DNA of 64,000 bases from Candidatus Fokinia cryptica. GTDB taxonomy: Bacteria; Pseudomonadota; Alphaproteobacteria; Rickettsiales; Midichloriaceae. The DNA lies in assembly GCF_034359305.1 (NCBI RefSeq), contig NZ_CP110343.1, positions 83,823-147,822 of the forward strand, given 5' to 3'. The notes under the pieces are model-generated. The model saw only the letters and a list, made by a program, of their open reading frames with translations, was not told the DNA's origin and ran no database searches. This document shows positions 46,176-57,230 of this stretch, one piece after another (within the stretch, counting starts at the first letter, position 1; each line of letters starts with the position of its first letter). The translations under genes were made by a program, and so were the position numbers.

Positions 46176-47763
46176 TAATTTTATTTTGTATATCATCGCA
46201 TTCTTTAATATGTTGCATGTTCATTATATTAATGATGCTTAACATTATGTTCTTAGCTACAGGTCCAGCAACAATTCCCCCAGTCGTTATGTGTTTATTA
46301 TATGTATTCTTCTTAGAATTTCTTATAACTACATATACGGCATATTTAGGTTTATTACATGGAAAAACACTAAAAAAGTATCCGTTGTTCATATTTTTAA
46401 CATATTGTCCGTGTTGGAGTACCTCAGCCGTGCCACTCTTTCCACCGATGCAATAGCCATCTATCGCAAATTTTTTTGTAGTAGAGTGATTTACTACATA
46501 ATGAAGCAAGTGTTGCATTTTACGGACAGTCTTCGATTTTAAAATTTTGCTCTTTTTAATTGTTTGTTTCTCATTTTTTATAAATTGAGGAGGTATAAGG
46601 AATCCTCCATTTATAGTACTTGCTAAAGCCGTAATAGCATGCAGCGGTGTTACTGCTATTCCGTATCCATAACTCATTGTAATAAGAGAAGCATGATTCC
46701 ATTTTGCAAGTGGTGGAAATAGAGGATTAGTTATTTCAGGAAAATCGGATTCTACTTTTTGTAATAATTTAAATCTTTTAAAATACTCTGCTTGTTGTTT
46801 TATTCCAAATCTATTAGCTATTGCTGCAATTCCGATATTAGAGGAATATGCTAATACTTGCGCAGTTGATATAACGGAACTTCTAGGTTTGTAGTCTGTA
46901 ATCGTAAAACGACCGATCGTTAATGGTTGCGAAACATGAAATTTCTCATCTAAAGAAACTGAATTAGTATCAAATCCAATTGCCATGCTCAATACTTTAA
47001 AAGTAGAGCCCATTTCCATTACAGCCATTGACGCTCTATTAATTGTAGCATCTTGTTCAGCATGTTGTAACATATTAGGATCAAAGTCTGGGATACTTAC
47101 CGAAGCTAAAATTTCTCCGTTTGTAACATCCATTACTATAGCAACTCCGGATTCTGCTTCATTCAGTCTTACACTATTGGAAAGTGCATGATGTGCTGCT
47201 CCTTGTATTCTGATGTCAATATTACTATATAACTCCTTTACTTCAGAATATTCAGGAATTTCCAGTATTTTCTCGAGTCCTGCTAAGGCATTGCTATCTA
47301 AATCAACGTACCCGACAACATGAGCGGATATCTCAGAGTGTGGATAAAAACGTTTTAAATCTTTAATACAGTACAAACCCGATAATCCTAATTCTCTTAT
47401 CTTATGTTCTTCAGTTGGGGACACATGTCTCTTAAGCCACATAAATGTGCTTTTATTCTTAATATATTTATCTACTTTCTTTTCTAAATCTTTAAATGCG
47501 AAAGGCATAAGTTTAGTTATAAATTCATTTATATCTAATATTTCTTGAGGATTCACATAAATGGAATACGTCTGTAAATTAGTAGCAAGTATGATTCCAT
47601 TTCTATCTTTTATAGGTGGTTTAATCTTGATATAACGAGAGATAATCTCGTTATTATCGAAATTTTTTGAAAAAGAAATGAAAAGTAATTTGCCAATTAT
47701 AGCGCAATAAAATACCAGTATAATACCTAATGCTATAAATATTCTCTGAGTTTTGGGGAGCAT
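46168..47763 (-). CDS. ftsI: Septal peptidoglycan transpeptidase (penicillin-binding protein 3)
   Basis: 531 residues. FtsI crosslinks septal peptidoglycan. Seen: one N-terminal membrane anchor (RIFIALGIILVFYCAIIG), the pedestal domain (IKDRNGIILATNLQTYSIYVNP; HVVGYVDLDSNALAGLEK), then the transpeptidase: EMGSTFKVLS (SxxK, near residue 253), YSSNIGIA (SxN) and GGKSGTAEV (KSGT). All catalytic motifs are intact, so this bacterium retains at least part of a cell-wall system. MrdA (PBP2) is a less likely alternative; the short length and the SGLY-type N-terminal domain favour FtsI. Confidence 0.9.
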   Translation of the reverse strand: MLPKTQRIFIALGIILVFYCAIIGKLLFISFSKNFDNNEIISRYIKIKPPIKDRNGIILATNLQTYSIYVNPQEILDINEFITKLMPFAFKDLEKKVDKYIKNKSTFMWLKRHVSPTEEHKIRELGLSGLYCIKDLKRFYPHSEISAHVVGYVDLDSNALAGLEKILEIPEYSEVKELYSNIDIRIQGAAHHALSNSVRLNEAESGVAIVMDVTNGEILASVSIPDFDPNMLQHAEQDATINRASMAVMEMGSTFKVLSMAIGFDTNSVSLDEKFHVSQPLTIGRFTITDYKPRSSVISTAQVLAYSSNIGIAAIANRFGIKQQAEYFKRFKLLQKVESDFPEITNPLFPPLAKWNHASLITMSYGYGIAVTPLHAITALASTINGGFLIPPQFIKNEKQTIKKSKILKSKTVRKMQHLLHYVVNHSTTKKFAIDGYCIGGKSGTAEVLQHGQYVKNMNNGYFFSVFPCNKPKYAVYVVIRNSKKNTYNKHITTGGIVAGPVAKNIMLSIINIMNMQHIKECDDIQNKIIN

Positions 47764-47911
47764 TTAGATGATTTTTTATATATCTAGATGTTTATGCAAT
47801 CAGCAATATAGTAGTGTTTATGATGATAATGAGCAACAATTTGGTTCTCAATTTTGAAAAACTCTATTAATTCATGTTGACTACTAAATTGATCGCATGT
47901 ATAAAGTGATC

Positions 47912-47939
47912 TTGCTGTCGTGTAGACAGTGCGTATCAT
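47912..47939 (+). promoter_or_regulatory. Candidate promoter for the 16S rRNA gene
   Basis: TTGCTG (47912-47917, 4 of 6) and TATCAT (47934-47939, 5 of 6) are 16 bp apart and would start transcription about 53 bp before the mature 16S 5' end. Plausible by position; pattern matching only. Confidence 0.4.
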
Positions 47940-47998
47940 AAAAGTAAAGAAAAGAGAGACGGTAAGTAATTTTTGAGCGTACAGATATATAAGGTTCA

Positions 47999-49523
<1,525 letters not shown>

Positions 49524-50045
49524 CAGTATAAAAAGTTATATAAAATTCGTATATCTTTGCTCAAAGACTTATCGTCTCTCTTTTCTTTGCTTCCTGCTGT
49601 TTTTTCAGTTACTTTTTGCATTTTCTGAAATTTCTTATTTGTGTGCTACTTTAGAATTTTATTTCTATCTTTGTTTGCACAATCAGTTTTCCGAATTATG
49701 ACTCTGCTTTTTTGTAGTTTACAGTTTATTTATGTACCATTATTGATAAATGTATTTTTATCATTGGTCAAACATTGTGATTCATAGTATTTTTTATTTC
49801 AATAGAGCGAATTATCCCTATGTTAGGTATATATTTTGTACTTAATATGATTATTATTTTATTGCCAATTAATACTTTAAAATTTTAAAAGCAAAACGAG
49901 TTTTTAGTTATTTATGTTATTAAGAGGTGCATGTGTATAGTTGTTCGTATTTCGATATAGTTTATCAATTCTTAAATGATAAATCTGTTAATTTTGAAAA
50001 ATTTATAATTCATGCTGTATATATAGGAGTATGATGTTTTTTTAC
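49524..50045. other. AT-rich intergenic region after 16S
   Basis: 522 bp in which I see no gene. A stem-loop with 7-bp arms TGATAAA/TTTATCA lies at 49744-49763, flanked by ACCA and TGGT that could extend it; it could be a weak terminator for the 16S transcript. No 23S, 5S or tRNA sequence is present. Confidence 0.5.
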
Positions 50046-51497
50046 TTATGATAGTAATTGCTCTAATGAAAGTGCAATTTCTACCATCTTTTTTTCATGC
50101 ATATGAGCTGTGATAATTTGCAAGCCTATAGGCAATCCAGAGTCCTTACAAGGGTAAGTTGGAAGGCTCATACAAGGTAGTCCGGCTAAACTAGGAGGGA
50201 TAGTAAGCACATCATTCATATACATTTCAAATGGCGAAATCTCAGCATCTATAGAGAAAGCTACATTAGTGGTAGTAGGAGATACTATAGCGTCAACAGC
50301 ATGGAAAATTTCATTAAACTGTTCGAATAGCATTCTTCTTATTTTTTGTGCTTTCAGGTAATATGCATCATATTCCTTACTAGACAGAACAAACGCTCCC
50401 ATTAATAATCTTCTCTTTACTTCTTCTCCCAGATATTTTCCTCTATGAGCACTAATACTTTCATGAAAATCTTCTGTAGCTTGGAGAGGGATACCATATC
50501 TTATTCCATCATATCTTGCTAAATTAGATGAAGCTTCTGCCGGTGCTATAATGTAATATACTGGCAATGCATACTCCATTAATGGCAAAGATACTTCTTT
50601 TAATTCTACTCCACTAGATTCGAGCTTTTTCATTGTTTCTTTATAACTGAAAGAAACACTTTCGCTCATTTTAAAGCCTATTTTTTCCAAATTGAAAAAG
50701 CCAATTTTTACGCCTTTCATATCGATAGCATTTAATGTCCCTAAGTTGCTATTATTATTTTGAATAGAAGTATGATCTCGTTCGTCATATCCCATTATTA
50801 TATCTAACATTAGTGCCGCACATCTTGTAGAAGCACCAAAGACTGCTGGTTGATCTAGAGAACTTGCAAATGATATCATGCCATATCTTGAGCATGTACC
50901 ATACGTAGGTTTTATTCCTACGATTCCGCATAATGATGCTGGTTGTCTCACTGAACCTCCAGTATCACTTCCAAGAGAAATAGGTACAACGCCACTACTT
51001 ACGGCTACAGCAGAGCCTCCAGAAGAACCACCAGCGGTAAGCTTTTGAGATGGTTTCCTCTGATCGACCAATGGATTAATGGTAGCTCCATATATTGAAT
51101 AAGTTGTAGATGAACCCATTGCGAATTCATCCATATTAGTTTTACCTAATGGAATACATCCAGCATCTAGGAGTTTCTGAGTAACGGTAGATTCATAAGG
51201 CGGAATGAAATCTTTTAAAATTGCTGAACAAGCAGTTGTTTTGATGTCTTTTGTACAGTAAAGATCTTTTATTGCTATAGGGATACCATCAAGTGGCATA
51301 CTCTTGCCTTCTCTTATACGTTTTTCAGCTTTCTCAGCTAAAGATATTGCAATTGAAGAAGTGATTTCGCAAAAAAAATTATATTTGCGATTTAAAAGTT
51401 CCAAATCCTGCAAACGTTCTGTCACAAACGTGATAGGAGATACTTCTCCGGTTTTAAACTTGAGCAAAAGCTCGCTAACAGATAAATACTTTGTCAC
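50046..51497 (-). CDS. gatA: Asp-tRNA(Asn)/Glu-tRNA(Gln) amidotransferase subunit A
   Basis: 483 residues. GatA releases ammonia from glutamine for GatB to amidate misacylated tRNA. Seen: GIPIAIKDLYCTKDI (catalytic Lys), GKTNMDEFAMGSS, TAGGSSGGSAVAVSSG (cis-Ser), LGSDTGGSVRQPASLCGIVGIKPTYG (nucleophile Ser) and CMSLPTYPC-GLPIGLQII at the end. The catalytic Lys-Ser-Ser set is complete. GatB and GatC, often adjacent, are absent; the gene ends a rpoH-smr-atpE-gatA run. Confidence 0.96.
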   Translation of the reverse strand: MTKYLSVSELLLKFKTGEVSPITFVTERLQDLELLNRKYNFFCEITSSIAISLAEKAEKRIREGKSMPLDGIPIAIKDLYCTKDIKTTACSAILKDFIPPYESTVTQKLLDAGCIPLGKTNMDEFAMGSSTTYSIYGATINPLVDQRKPSQKLTAGGSSGGSAVAVSSGVVPISLGSDTGGSVRQPASLCGIVGIKPTYGTCSRYGMISFASSLDQPAVFGASTRCAALMLDIIMGYDERDHTSIQNNNSNLGTLNAIDMKGVKIGFFNLEKIGFKMSESVSFSYKETMKKLESSGVELKEVSLPLMEYALPVYYIIAPAEASSNLARYDGIRYGIPLQATEDFHESISAHRGKYLGEEVKRRLLMGAFVLSSKEYDAYYLKAQKIRRMLFEQFNEIFHAVDAIVSPTTTNVAFSIDAEISPFEMYMNDVLTIPPSLAGLPCMSLPTYPCKDSGLPIGLQIITAHMHEKKMVEIALSLEQLLS

Positions 51498-51526
51498 AGC
51501 TATACCTTAATTTGCACAAGTATGAA

Positions 51527-51736
51527 CTATTTGAACAGTATGAGAAGAGCTAACAGTAATGCAAATAAACCTAATGCCTCAACCATTGCTCCACCTATAA
51601 AAGCGGCTTTCAACATATTGTCATAAGCTGATGGATTGCGAGCAGTACCATTAATCAGAGCTGCAAAAATCAACCCTAATCCGACAGCAGCACCGAATAA
51701 ACCAAAGCAAGCTAATCCAATACCAACAGGTTCCAT
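51527..51736 (-). CDS. atpE: ATP synthase F0 subunit c, stand-alone
   Basis: 69 residues, two membrane helices joined by a polar loop. Subunit c forms the proton-driven rotor ring. Seen: GLACFGLFGAAVGLGLIFAALI (Gly-rich helix 1), NGTARNPSA (loop, RNP motif) and GGAMVEALGLFALLLALLI with the proton-binding Glu in MVEALGLF. Normal size. Other F0 genes are absent next to it; the neighbours are smr and gatA. Confidence 0.95.
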   Translation of the reverse strand: MEPVGIGLACFGLFGAAVGLGLIFAALINGTARNPSAYDNMLKAAFIGGAMVEALGLFALLLALLILFK

Positions 51737-51783
51737 ATAAACTCTTGTAAACGTGTAAAAATTCCAATGTCAGTGTAATAAAT

Positions 51784-52263
51784 CTAAATGTCTTCTTCAA
51801 TTCGTTTTTTTACAAAAATGTAGAAAGCGCCATTCCCTCCATCTCTTTGTAAAGCAACGACACATTGTGTAACGTATTGTTTTACTTCAGGAAAAGTAAT
51901 CCAGTAGTTGAACAATTCTCTTAAAATCCCATGTCTATGGGATTTTACAAAATTCGATGTCATGTTACTGGAAAGCGCTTTACCGCCAGTAATTAATAGT
52001 AATAACCTTTCTCCATTTAGATACATTTCCTTGAGAAGCAAAGAAAATGCTTCATATGCTTTATCTCTATCCATACCATGTAAATCCAACACTTTATCAA
52101 ATGCAGTACTATGACCTAACATCTTCAACAATTTTTTGCTATGGAAATATTGAATTTCCAGAGCTTGATCATGTAATTCTTTCTTCTCCTTTTTTTTTGT
52201 TATATGGAGACCTCCATCGCAAAATTTCTGCCATACGCGCTCACATTCATCACGAATTTTCAT
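51784..52263 (-). CDS. Smr-domain protein
   Basis: 159 residues. Smr domains are small nucleases found alone or at the C-terminus of MutS2. Seen: VLDLHGMDRDKAYEAF (LDLHG motif), ERLLLLITGGKALSS (family: V-I-TGKG), HGILRELFNYWI (family: G-LRxxVPxWL) and GGNGAFYIFVKK (family: GGxGAxYVLLR). The TGKG has become TGGK, a small departure. It follows rpoH by 36 bp on the same strand. Nuclease activity is inferred from the family only. Confidence 0.88.
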   Translation of the reverse strand: MKIRDECERVWQKFCDGGLHITKKKEKKELHDQALEIQYFHSKKLLKMLGHSTAFDKVLDLHGMDRDKAYEAFSLLLKEMYLNGERLLLLITGGKALSSNMTSNFVKSHRHGILRELFNYWITFPEVKQYVTQCVVALQRDGGNGAFYIFVKKRIEEDI

Positions 52264-52299
52264 AAAATTTTATTTAGCAATACTCTGCTACTCGTAATA

Positions 52300-53115
52300 T
52301 TACGAACACATTCCTTTTTCAGCGAAGAAAATTTTTAATTTCACAAGAGCTTCTTTTTCTATTTGTCTAACTCTCTCTGCAGAAATATTATGTTTTGTAG
52401 CAATATCATTCAATGTTAAAGCTGGCTCTACTAAAAATCTATCTTCTACGATACTTGCTTCTCTTGAAGAAAGATGTGAGATACCGGCTTTCAACATTTG
52501 AAGTTTTGTACTTGATTCCTCTTCTCGAGCAACTAAAGTGCCAATATCACACGCTATGCTATCATTCCAAATTTCTTCATTTGTACCGTCTTCAGAATTA
52601 GATGATGGAGCATTCAAACTCACAACATGTCTGATATTCACAAATTCACTATCGGTAATTTCAGCTTCATTAAGTTTTTCTTTTATTTTCGCATTTTTAT
52701 AAAAAAGCCTTTTTTTCAAAGACGAAGTGCTAACCTTTAGGAGAGACCATGAACGTAATATAAATTCCTGTATTGAGGCTTTTATCCACCATATTGCATA
52801 AGTAGCTAGCTTACAATTCATATCCATTTTGAACTTCTTTACAGCGTGCATTAATCCTAACGCACCTTCTGATACTAAATCTACAAGAGCAGCACCGTAA
52901 GACCTATATTGCATAGCGATCTTCAATACTATTTTCATATGAGCCATTACTAATTTTTGAGCAGCTTTCACATCTCCATTAACACACCAATCATGAATGA
53001 GAGAGCTCTCTTCTTCAGCAGTAAGCAGTGGGATACTTCTTATTTTCGAGATATAAGAAGCTAAATTTGCCTCCTCTGAATTCAACTGAATTACACCATC
53101 TTTTAGAATTTTCAT
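52300..53115 (-). CDS. rpoH: Heat-shock sigma factor RpoH (sigma-32)
   Basis: 271 residues, slightly shorter than E. coli RpoH. It directs RNA polymerase to chaperone and protease genes. Seen: PLLTAEEESSLIHDW (region 1.2), AQKLVMAHMKIVLKIAMQYRSYG, LVSEGALGLMHAVKKF, LATYAIWWIKASIQEFILRSW (regions 2.3-2.4), the RpoH-box-like KKRLFYKNAKIKEKL that separates it from RpoD, and the region 4 helix-turn-helix TLNDIATKHNISAERVRQIEKEALVKLK. Heads the rpoH-smr-atpE-gatA run. Confidence 0.93.
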   Translation of the reverse strand: MKILKDGVIQLNSEEANLASYISKIRSIPLLTAEEESSLIHDWCVNGDVKAAQKLVMAHMKIVLKIAMQYRSYGAALVDLVSEGALGLMHAVKKFKMDMNCKLATYAIWWIKASIQEFILRSWSLLKVSTSSLKKRLFYKNAKIKEKLNEAEITDSEFVNIRHVVSLNAPSSNSEDGTNEEIWNDSIACDIGTLVAREEESSTKLQMLKAGISHLSSREASIVEDRFLVEPALTLNDIATKHNISAERVRQIEKEALVKLKIFFAEKGMCS

Positions 53116-53149
53116 ATCATATAAACAATGTTTTTCATGAACTACGTGT

Positions 53150-53180
53150 AGTATACCACAATAAAATAATTTATTGACAA
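53150..53180 (-). promoter_or_regulatory. Candidate promoter for rpoH
   Basis: On the minus strand TTGTCA (53180-53175) and TATACT (53155-53150) each match five of six consensus bases. The -10 is preceded by TGG, an extended -10 element. The 19-bp spacer is long. The predicted transcript would start about 28 bases before the rpoH ATG. The -35 overlaps the centre of the palindrome at 53160-53194. Confidence 0.45.
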
Positions 53181-53194
53181 TAAATTATTTTATT
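53160..53194. promoter_or_regulatory. 35-bp perfect palindrome upstream of rpoH
   Basis: Two 17-bp arms, AATAAAATAATTTATTG and CAATAAATTATTTTATT, are exact reverse complements around a single A at 53177. It covers the -35 region of the candidate rpoH promoter and lies between an ABC transporter 3' end and rpoH, both on the minus strand. It could be a regulator operator, a cruciform or, as RNA, an AU-only hairpin ending the ABC transcript; no U-run follows it. Confidence 0.7.
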
Positions 53195-53262
53195 ATTTTT
53201 TGTACATATGCATCTCTAGTGCGATTTTCCGATGAAAAAATATTTGAAATATTTTTATTATT

Positions 53263-55020
53263 TTACGTATTATCTACGACATGAGAATTGTGTGAATCTC
53301 TGATAATTAACCCGTTTGACATTTCTATTATTCTTGTAGCGTATTGTACGTACGAATCTCTATGCGTTATAAATATAATAGTTTTTTCTTTTGCATTCGT
53401 ATGAATTGCATTTAATACTTTTCCTTCGGTAATCTTGTCCATTTGAGAAGTTGCCTCATCAAAAATAATTAGGTCCGTATCCTTTCGAAGTAATGCTCTT
53501 GTGAGAAGTACCATTTGCTTTTGTCCTCCAGAAAGTTTTATGCCTTTTTCTCCAACAATAGAATCATATTTTTTTTCTAATTTTTCTATATATTCTGCTA
53601 TTCCTACCATATGAGCTATCTTTAGCACTTCTTCGGTGACAGCATCGCAGCTTCCGTATGTCATATTTTCCATAATCGTTCTGTGAAATAAGGTACTATT
53701 TTGTGTAACTATTGCTGAATGCTGTAGTAATTTATCATGATATTTGCTTGCAACATAACCGCTATCTGGTTTAATAATACCTAACATTATGTTCGCAAGA
53801 GTTGTTTTGCCGCTACCTGTGGTACCAATTATAGCTATTTTTTCTCCAATTTTGATTGAGAGCTCATCTAATTTCGTTATGAAGTGTTCTCTTTGAAATA
53901 CGATCTTGTGGAGGGATATTATATTTTTTTCTGAGTTTGATATGTATGTATTATGGTGTTTTTTACTACTTTTTTCTGCATCACACACTTTTCCAGAAAG
54001 CAGCTCTGATACATCGCGTATATTACATATTTTACTTATGTCATTTACTGCTTGTGATATTCTACCAAGAAGTCGAGACATTCTTATAAATTCTGCCATA
54101 AATTTCCAAAGATATCCGAAACATTTACCTATGAGGGAGAAGAATAGAGCAAAATCTCCGATTGTTATCGCGTGTTTACAGTACTGAACAAATAAAAAAT
54201 AGAGTCCACCACAAAACACAGCAACATACCATCCAGAAAAGAATATCATCAATGGAACGATAGTAATCTGGAATTTTATTTCTTTCTGTATTGCGATGCC
54301 GGTCGCATCAGAGATGTTTTTCTTTTCGTTTTTCTGTGAAGAATTCGTCACTACGCACCATATATTAGTGAGTATATCAACTATTATACCGTGTACATTG
54401 GAATTAGCATGCCACGCATTATTCGCAGCTTTTACAGATATTTTTAGATACGCTATGTTAAAAATGATAAACAAACAACTTAGAGAAAAAGAGAGGATAC
54501 CAAGTAAAAGAGATAGCTTAGACAGCATGAAAGATGCTATGAAAAAGAATATGCATGGAGTTATTAATCTCTCTGCTGTAGTGAAAAATTCGCTGATGCC
54601 GAGTGCTAAATCTCCGACTTTCATAGATATAGCTCCACTAAATACGTTGCTATAGGATGGTAATAAAACATCCAATAGTTTGCTCATAACTCTTTCATAA
54701 CTCATTTTCCTTATGCTAGGTATAAATTTTACATTCATTAAATAGTGATTTAAAATGTAGTTTATACATATTGCAGCGCATATAAAAATCCATGATGAAA
54801 TGTAGAATGAAGATGATTTCTGAGATCCAAAATTACTAGACGATACGTAATCCATAATTTCCTTTAGTATTTGAGCTTGATAAGACGATAGACATACCCA
54901 CGTCATACTAGTAAAAAGTATGAGAAAAACTATTTTCCATCTTTCTCTTATCAATGGTATCACTAGCCTTATTAAGGAGATGTTAAGCATTTTTGTGATA
55001 CGAGCTGCTAGAATTAGCAC
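53263..55020 (-). CDS. ABC exporter, fused membrane and ATPase domains (first)
   Basis: 585 residues; an internal ATG at 54990 would shorten the N-terminus by ten. Six membrane helices occupy about 1-320, followed by an ATP-binding domain: GTTGSGKTTLANIMLG (Walker A), VTQNSTLFHRTIMENMTYG (Q-loop), LSGGQKQMVLLTRALLRKDTDLIIFDEATSQMD (signature and Walker B; shown in parts LSGGQKQ and IIFDEATS) and ITHRD (His switch). A homodimeric type IV exporter, MsbA/lipid- or drug-type. Substrate unknown. Confidence 0.9.
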   Translation of the reverse strand: MLILAARITKMLNISLIRLVIPLIRERWKIVFLILFTSMTWVCLSSYQAQILKEIMDYVSSSNFGSQKSSSFYISSWIFICAAICINYILNHYLMNVKFIPSIRKMSYERVMSKLLDVLLPSYSNVFSGAISMKVGDLALGISEFFTTAERLITPCIFFFIASFMLSKLSLLLGILSFSLSCLFIIFNIAYLKISVKAANNAWHANSNVHGIIVDILTNIWCVVTNSSQKNEKKNISDATGIAIQKEIKFQITIVPLMIFFSGWYVAVFCGGLYFLFVQYCKHAITIGDFALFFSLIGKCFGYLWKFMAEFIRMSRLLGRISQAVNDISKICNIRDVSELLSGKVCDAEKSSKKHHNTYISNSEKNIISLHKIVFQREHFITKLDELSIKIGEKIAIIGTTGSGKTTLANIMLGIIKPDSGYVASKYHDKLLQHSAIVTQNSTLFHRTIMENMTYGSCDAVTEEVLKIAHMVGIAEYIEKLEKKYDSIVGEKGIKLSGGQKQMVLLTRALLRKDTDLIIFDEATSQMDKITEGKVLNAIHTNAKEKTIIFITHRDSYVQYATRIIEMSNGLIIRDSHNSHVVDNT

Positions 55021-55128
55021 GCATCATACACATGCTATATAGAAAAGAAAATACCATCGGCTAATGGTATTGATATTGAATAATACGTAAGCTATTTTGC
55101 TTAGAGTTAATAAGTAAGCATAAGAAAA

Positions 55129-55692
55129 ATGTTACGACGAGTATCAGGATTGCTTCGGAAGAAAAAAAAAGTATCACGTACGGTCTCTATCGAAAATGTA
55201 TCGTATAATATTCCAAGTTTCGATAGGAGATTGCTGGGGTGGCTTGTGGATGTGATGTTATTAGCTTTTTTATCAGCTCCATTGACTGAGTTTTTATATG
55301 ATAAGCTTTCCATAACATCAGAATTAGCAAAATTTTCAGATCTTTCTGGCATTACATCTCTAGATTCATTTTTGAATAGTGTGAGTCGAGAATTTTTACT
55401 GAAATACGCAACTATTCAAGTTATTATGATTCTTATATCTGCTCTGTATTTCATTATTTGTCTCGCTTATTATGGTAGAACTTTAGGTAAATTTGTAACT
55501 GGATGTACAGTTTTGGAGATGGGTAATGGTAAAAGAATTTCTGTACGTACCGCTGTTTTAAGAACTGTCCTGTATGCTGTTTCTGTATTACCATTTTGTA
55601 TAGGATTAATATTATTTATACCATTTTCCAAGCATGGGAGGGCATTGCACGATCGTTTGGCCGATACTATAGTGGTATTGAAAGGAAAGTAG
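55129..55692 (+). CDS. RDD-domain membrane protein
   Basis: 187 residues. The basic N-terminus is followed by the RDD motif region: NIPSFDRRLLGWLVDVMLLAFL (family: RxxAxxxDxxxL), a second helix (QVIMILISALYFIICLAYYGRTLGKFVTG; family: G-TxGKxLxGLxV), a third helix and HGRALHDRLADTIVV (family: LHDxxAxT-VV). Three to four membrane helices. RDD proteins have been tied to Na+/H+ exchange and other transport, but most are uncharacterised. Confidence 0.88.
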   Translation: MLRRVSGLLRKKKKVSRTVSIENVSYNIPSFDRRLLGWLVDVMLLAFLSAPLTEFLYDKLSITSELAKFSDLSGITSLDSFLNSVSREFLLKYATIQVIMILISALYFIICLAYYGRTLGKFVTGCTVLEMGNGKRISVRTAVLRTVLYAVSVLPFCIGLILFIPFSKHGRALHDRLADTIVVLKGK

Positions 55693-55745
55693 ACATATCA
55701 ATTTACTTGAGATGTGCCATGTTCTATCATTCTTAATATTAGTAT

Positions 55746-56990
55746 ATGCTAGTAATATTAGGTATGTTTTTACGCTATGCTCTTATACTGCTAAGTCCGC
55801 TAGCATTTTTTGGCTATCAGTTTATATTACGGTTATGGCCTGGCCTTCTACTAAATCACTTTCTCCTACAATTTAATATTCCCATCGAGAAGTTTGGCAT
55901 TTTAAACGGCTCATATTATTGCGGATATTCTTTGATGCAGATTCCGATTGCAGTATTACTTACTAGATATCATGTGCGTTATATTCTTGCTTTTAGTGTA
56001 AAAATAGCCGGTATATGTTTTGTTCTTTTCACCAATACCGAATCGTTTTCAGTAGCAATAATTGCGAGATTTATTACAGGAGCTGCATCAGCTTCAGCAT
56101 TTTTATGCGTATCTAAAGTCGCCATGGAATATTTTCTTCCAGCAAATTACGGAAAAATCATAGGTTGGTCATTTTCTATAGGCTTATTAGGCGCATTGTA
56201 TGGTGGTAAGCCTACCGTTACTCTACTAGAGCAATATGGAATAGGAAGAGTTTCATCTGTGTTAGCGATAACGTCATTCATAATATCGATTATTGCACTC
56301 TCTACATTAAGAAAATATAAAAATTATAATCTTAATAGCGAGAAAAGTGATATAAGGAAAGATTTGAAAGAAATAATCTCACCGAAAATTATTATTCTTA
56401 GCATTACGAATTTTTTGATGGTTGGTGCTCTTGAAGGATTTGCAGATGTATGGGGAGTTAGTTATTTGATAAGCGCATTTGATATTGAAAAGGATGATGC
56501 TGCTTCATTAGTGTCGTTCATATTTATAGGAATGATATTTGGAGGGCCAATCTTAGCGACTCTTGGAAAGAAATGCGGTAATATTAATACTGTTTTATGT
56601 TGTGCTATAGCCCTATCTATCACATTTATATGTCTTATTTTTTGTAGTCACTTAAATCCAACGTCACTTAAGATACTGTTCCTAATAACTGGGATAGCGT
56701 GCTGTTATCAAGTGCTTATATTTGCAATAGGGTGTACTATTACTCGAGAAAGTTCTCATAATATTGCCGTAGCATTTCTCAATACTACCAATATGTTAGG
56801 AGGATTCTATTTTCATACTGCAATAGGTTATATTATAAAGTTCTTTAATCCTGCAAATGCTTACTATACCACATATTCGTATAAGTGTGGAATTGCAATA
56901 ATACCAATATGTGCAACGATAAGTATTTTTATATTATTGTCGTTGAGGCTTAAATCAACTTTCAAAGAAATTTGCACTTCCAAGATATAA
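55746..56990 (+). CDS. Major facilitator superfamily transporter (paralogue 3)
   Basis: 414 residues, about twelve membrane helices. It shares with the genes at 42494 and 44928 the first helix (FFGYQFILRLWPGLLLNHFL against YFYQFIGRI-P), the SYYCGYSLMQIPIAVLL motif and the AFLNTTNMLGGFYFH region in the C-terminal half, but is more diverged and has lost the DR of the loop 2-3 motif (LLTRYHVRY). Substrate unknown. It follows the RDD gene by 53 bp. Confidence 0.85.
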   Translation: MLVILGMFLRYALILLSPLAFFGYQFILRLWPGLLLNHFLLQFNIPIEKFGILNGSYYCGYSLMQIPIAVLLTRYHVRYILAFSVKIAGICFVLFTNTESFSVAIIARFITGAASASAFLCVSKVAMEYFLPANYGKIIGWSFSIGLLGALYGGKPTVTLLEQYGIGRVSSVLAITSFIISIIALSTLRKYKNYNLNSEKSDIRKDLKEIISPKIIILSITNFLMVGALEGFADVWGVSYLISAFDIEKDDAASLVSFIFIGMIFGGPILATLGKKCGNINTVLCCAIALSITFICLIFCSHLNPTSLKILFLITGIACCYQVLIFAIGCTITRESSHNIAVAFLNTTNMLGGFYFHTAIGYIIKFFNPANAYYTTYSYKCGIAIIPICATISIFILLSLRLKSTFKEICTSKI

Positions 56991-57040
56991 GTGTCGATAA
57001 CTCTTTATATTTTTTGGAAGTGTTCTATAAATAAATAAAT

Positions 57041-57124
57041 GCGAACGTGGCGGAATGGTATACGCGCTAGACTTAGGATCTAGTGTCTTCAGACATAAGG
57101 GTTCAAGTCCCTTCGTTCGCACCA
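57041..57124 (+). tRNA. tRNA-Leu (anticodon TAG)
   Basis: Acceptor GCGAACG pairs with CGTTCGC; anticodon stem CTAGA/TCTAG encloses CTTAGGA with anticodon TAG; the variable arm is long (TGTCTTCAGACA), as in class II; T-arm GGTTCAAGTCC; discriminator A and encoded CCA at 57122-57124. Confidence 0.96.
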
Positions 57125-57230
57125 TTTACGAGATTTTACAAAATCTGCATGTAGGAATAATAAAAAACTATTCCATAAATTAGAGTTATTCTTTACTCTA
57201 GTAGTAGGATTTGGTGTAAAAAACGCTTCT

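Noticed and set aside
47339-47347. TGTGGATAA, a perfect DnaA box (TTATCCACA) on the minus strand
   Set aside because: It is single and lies inside the conserved coding region of ftsI; one 9-mer in 64 kb is expected by chance.
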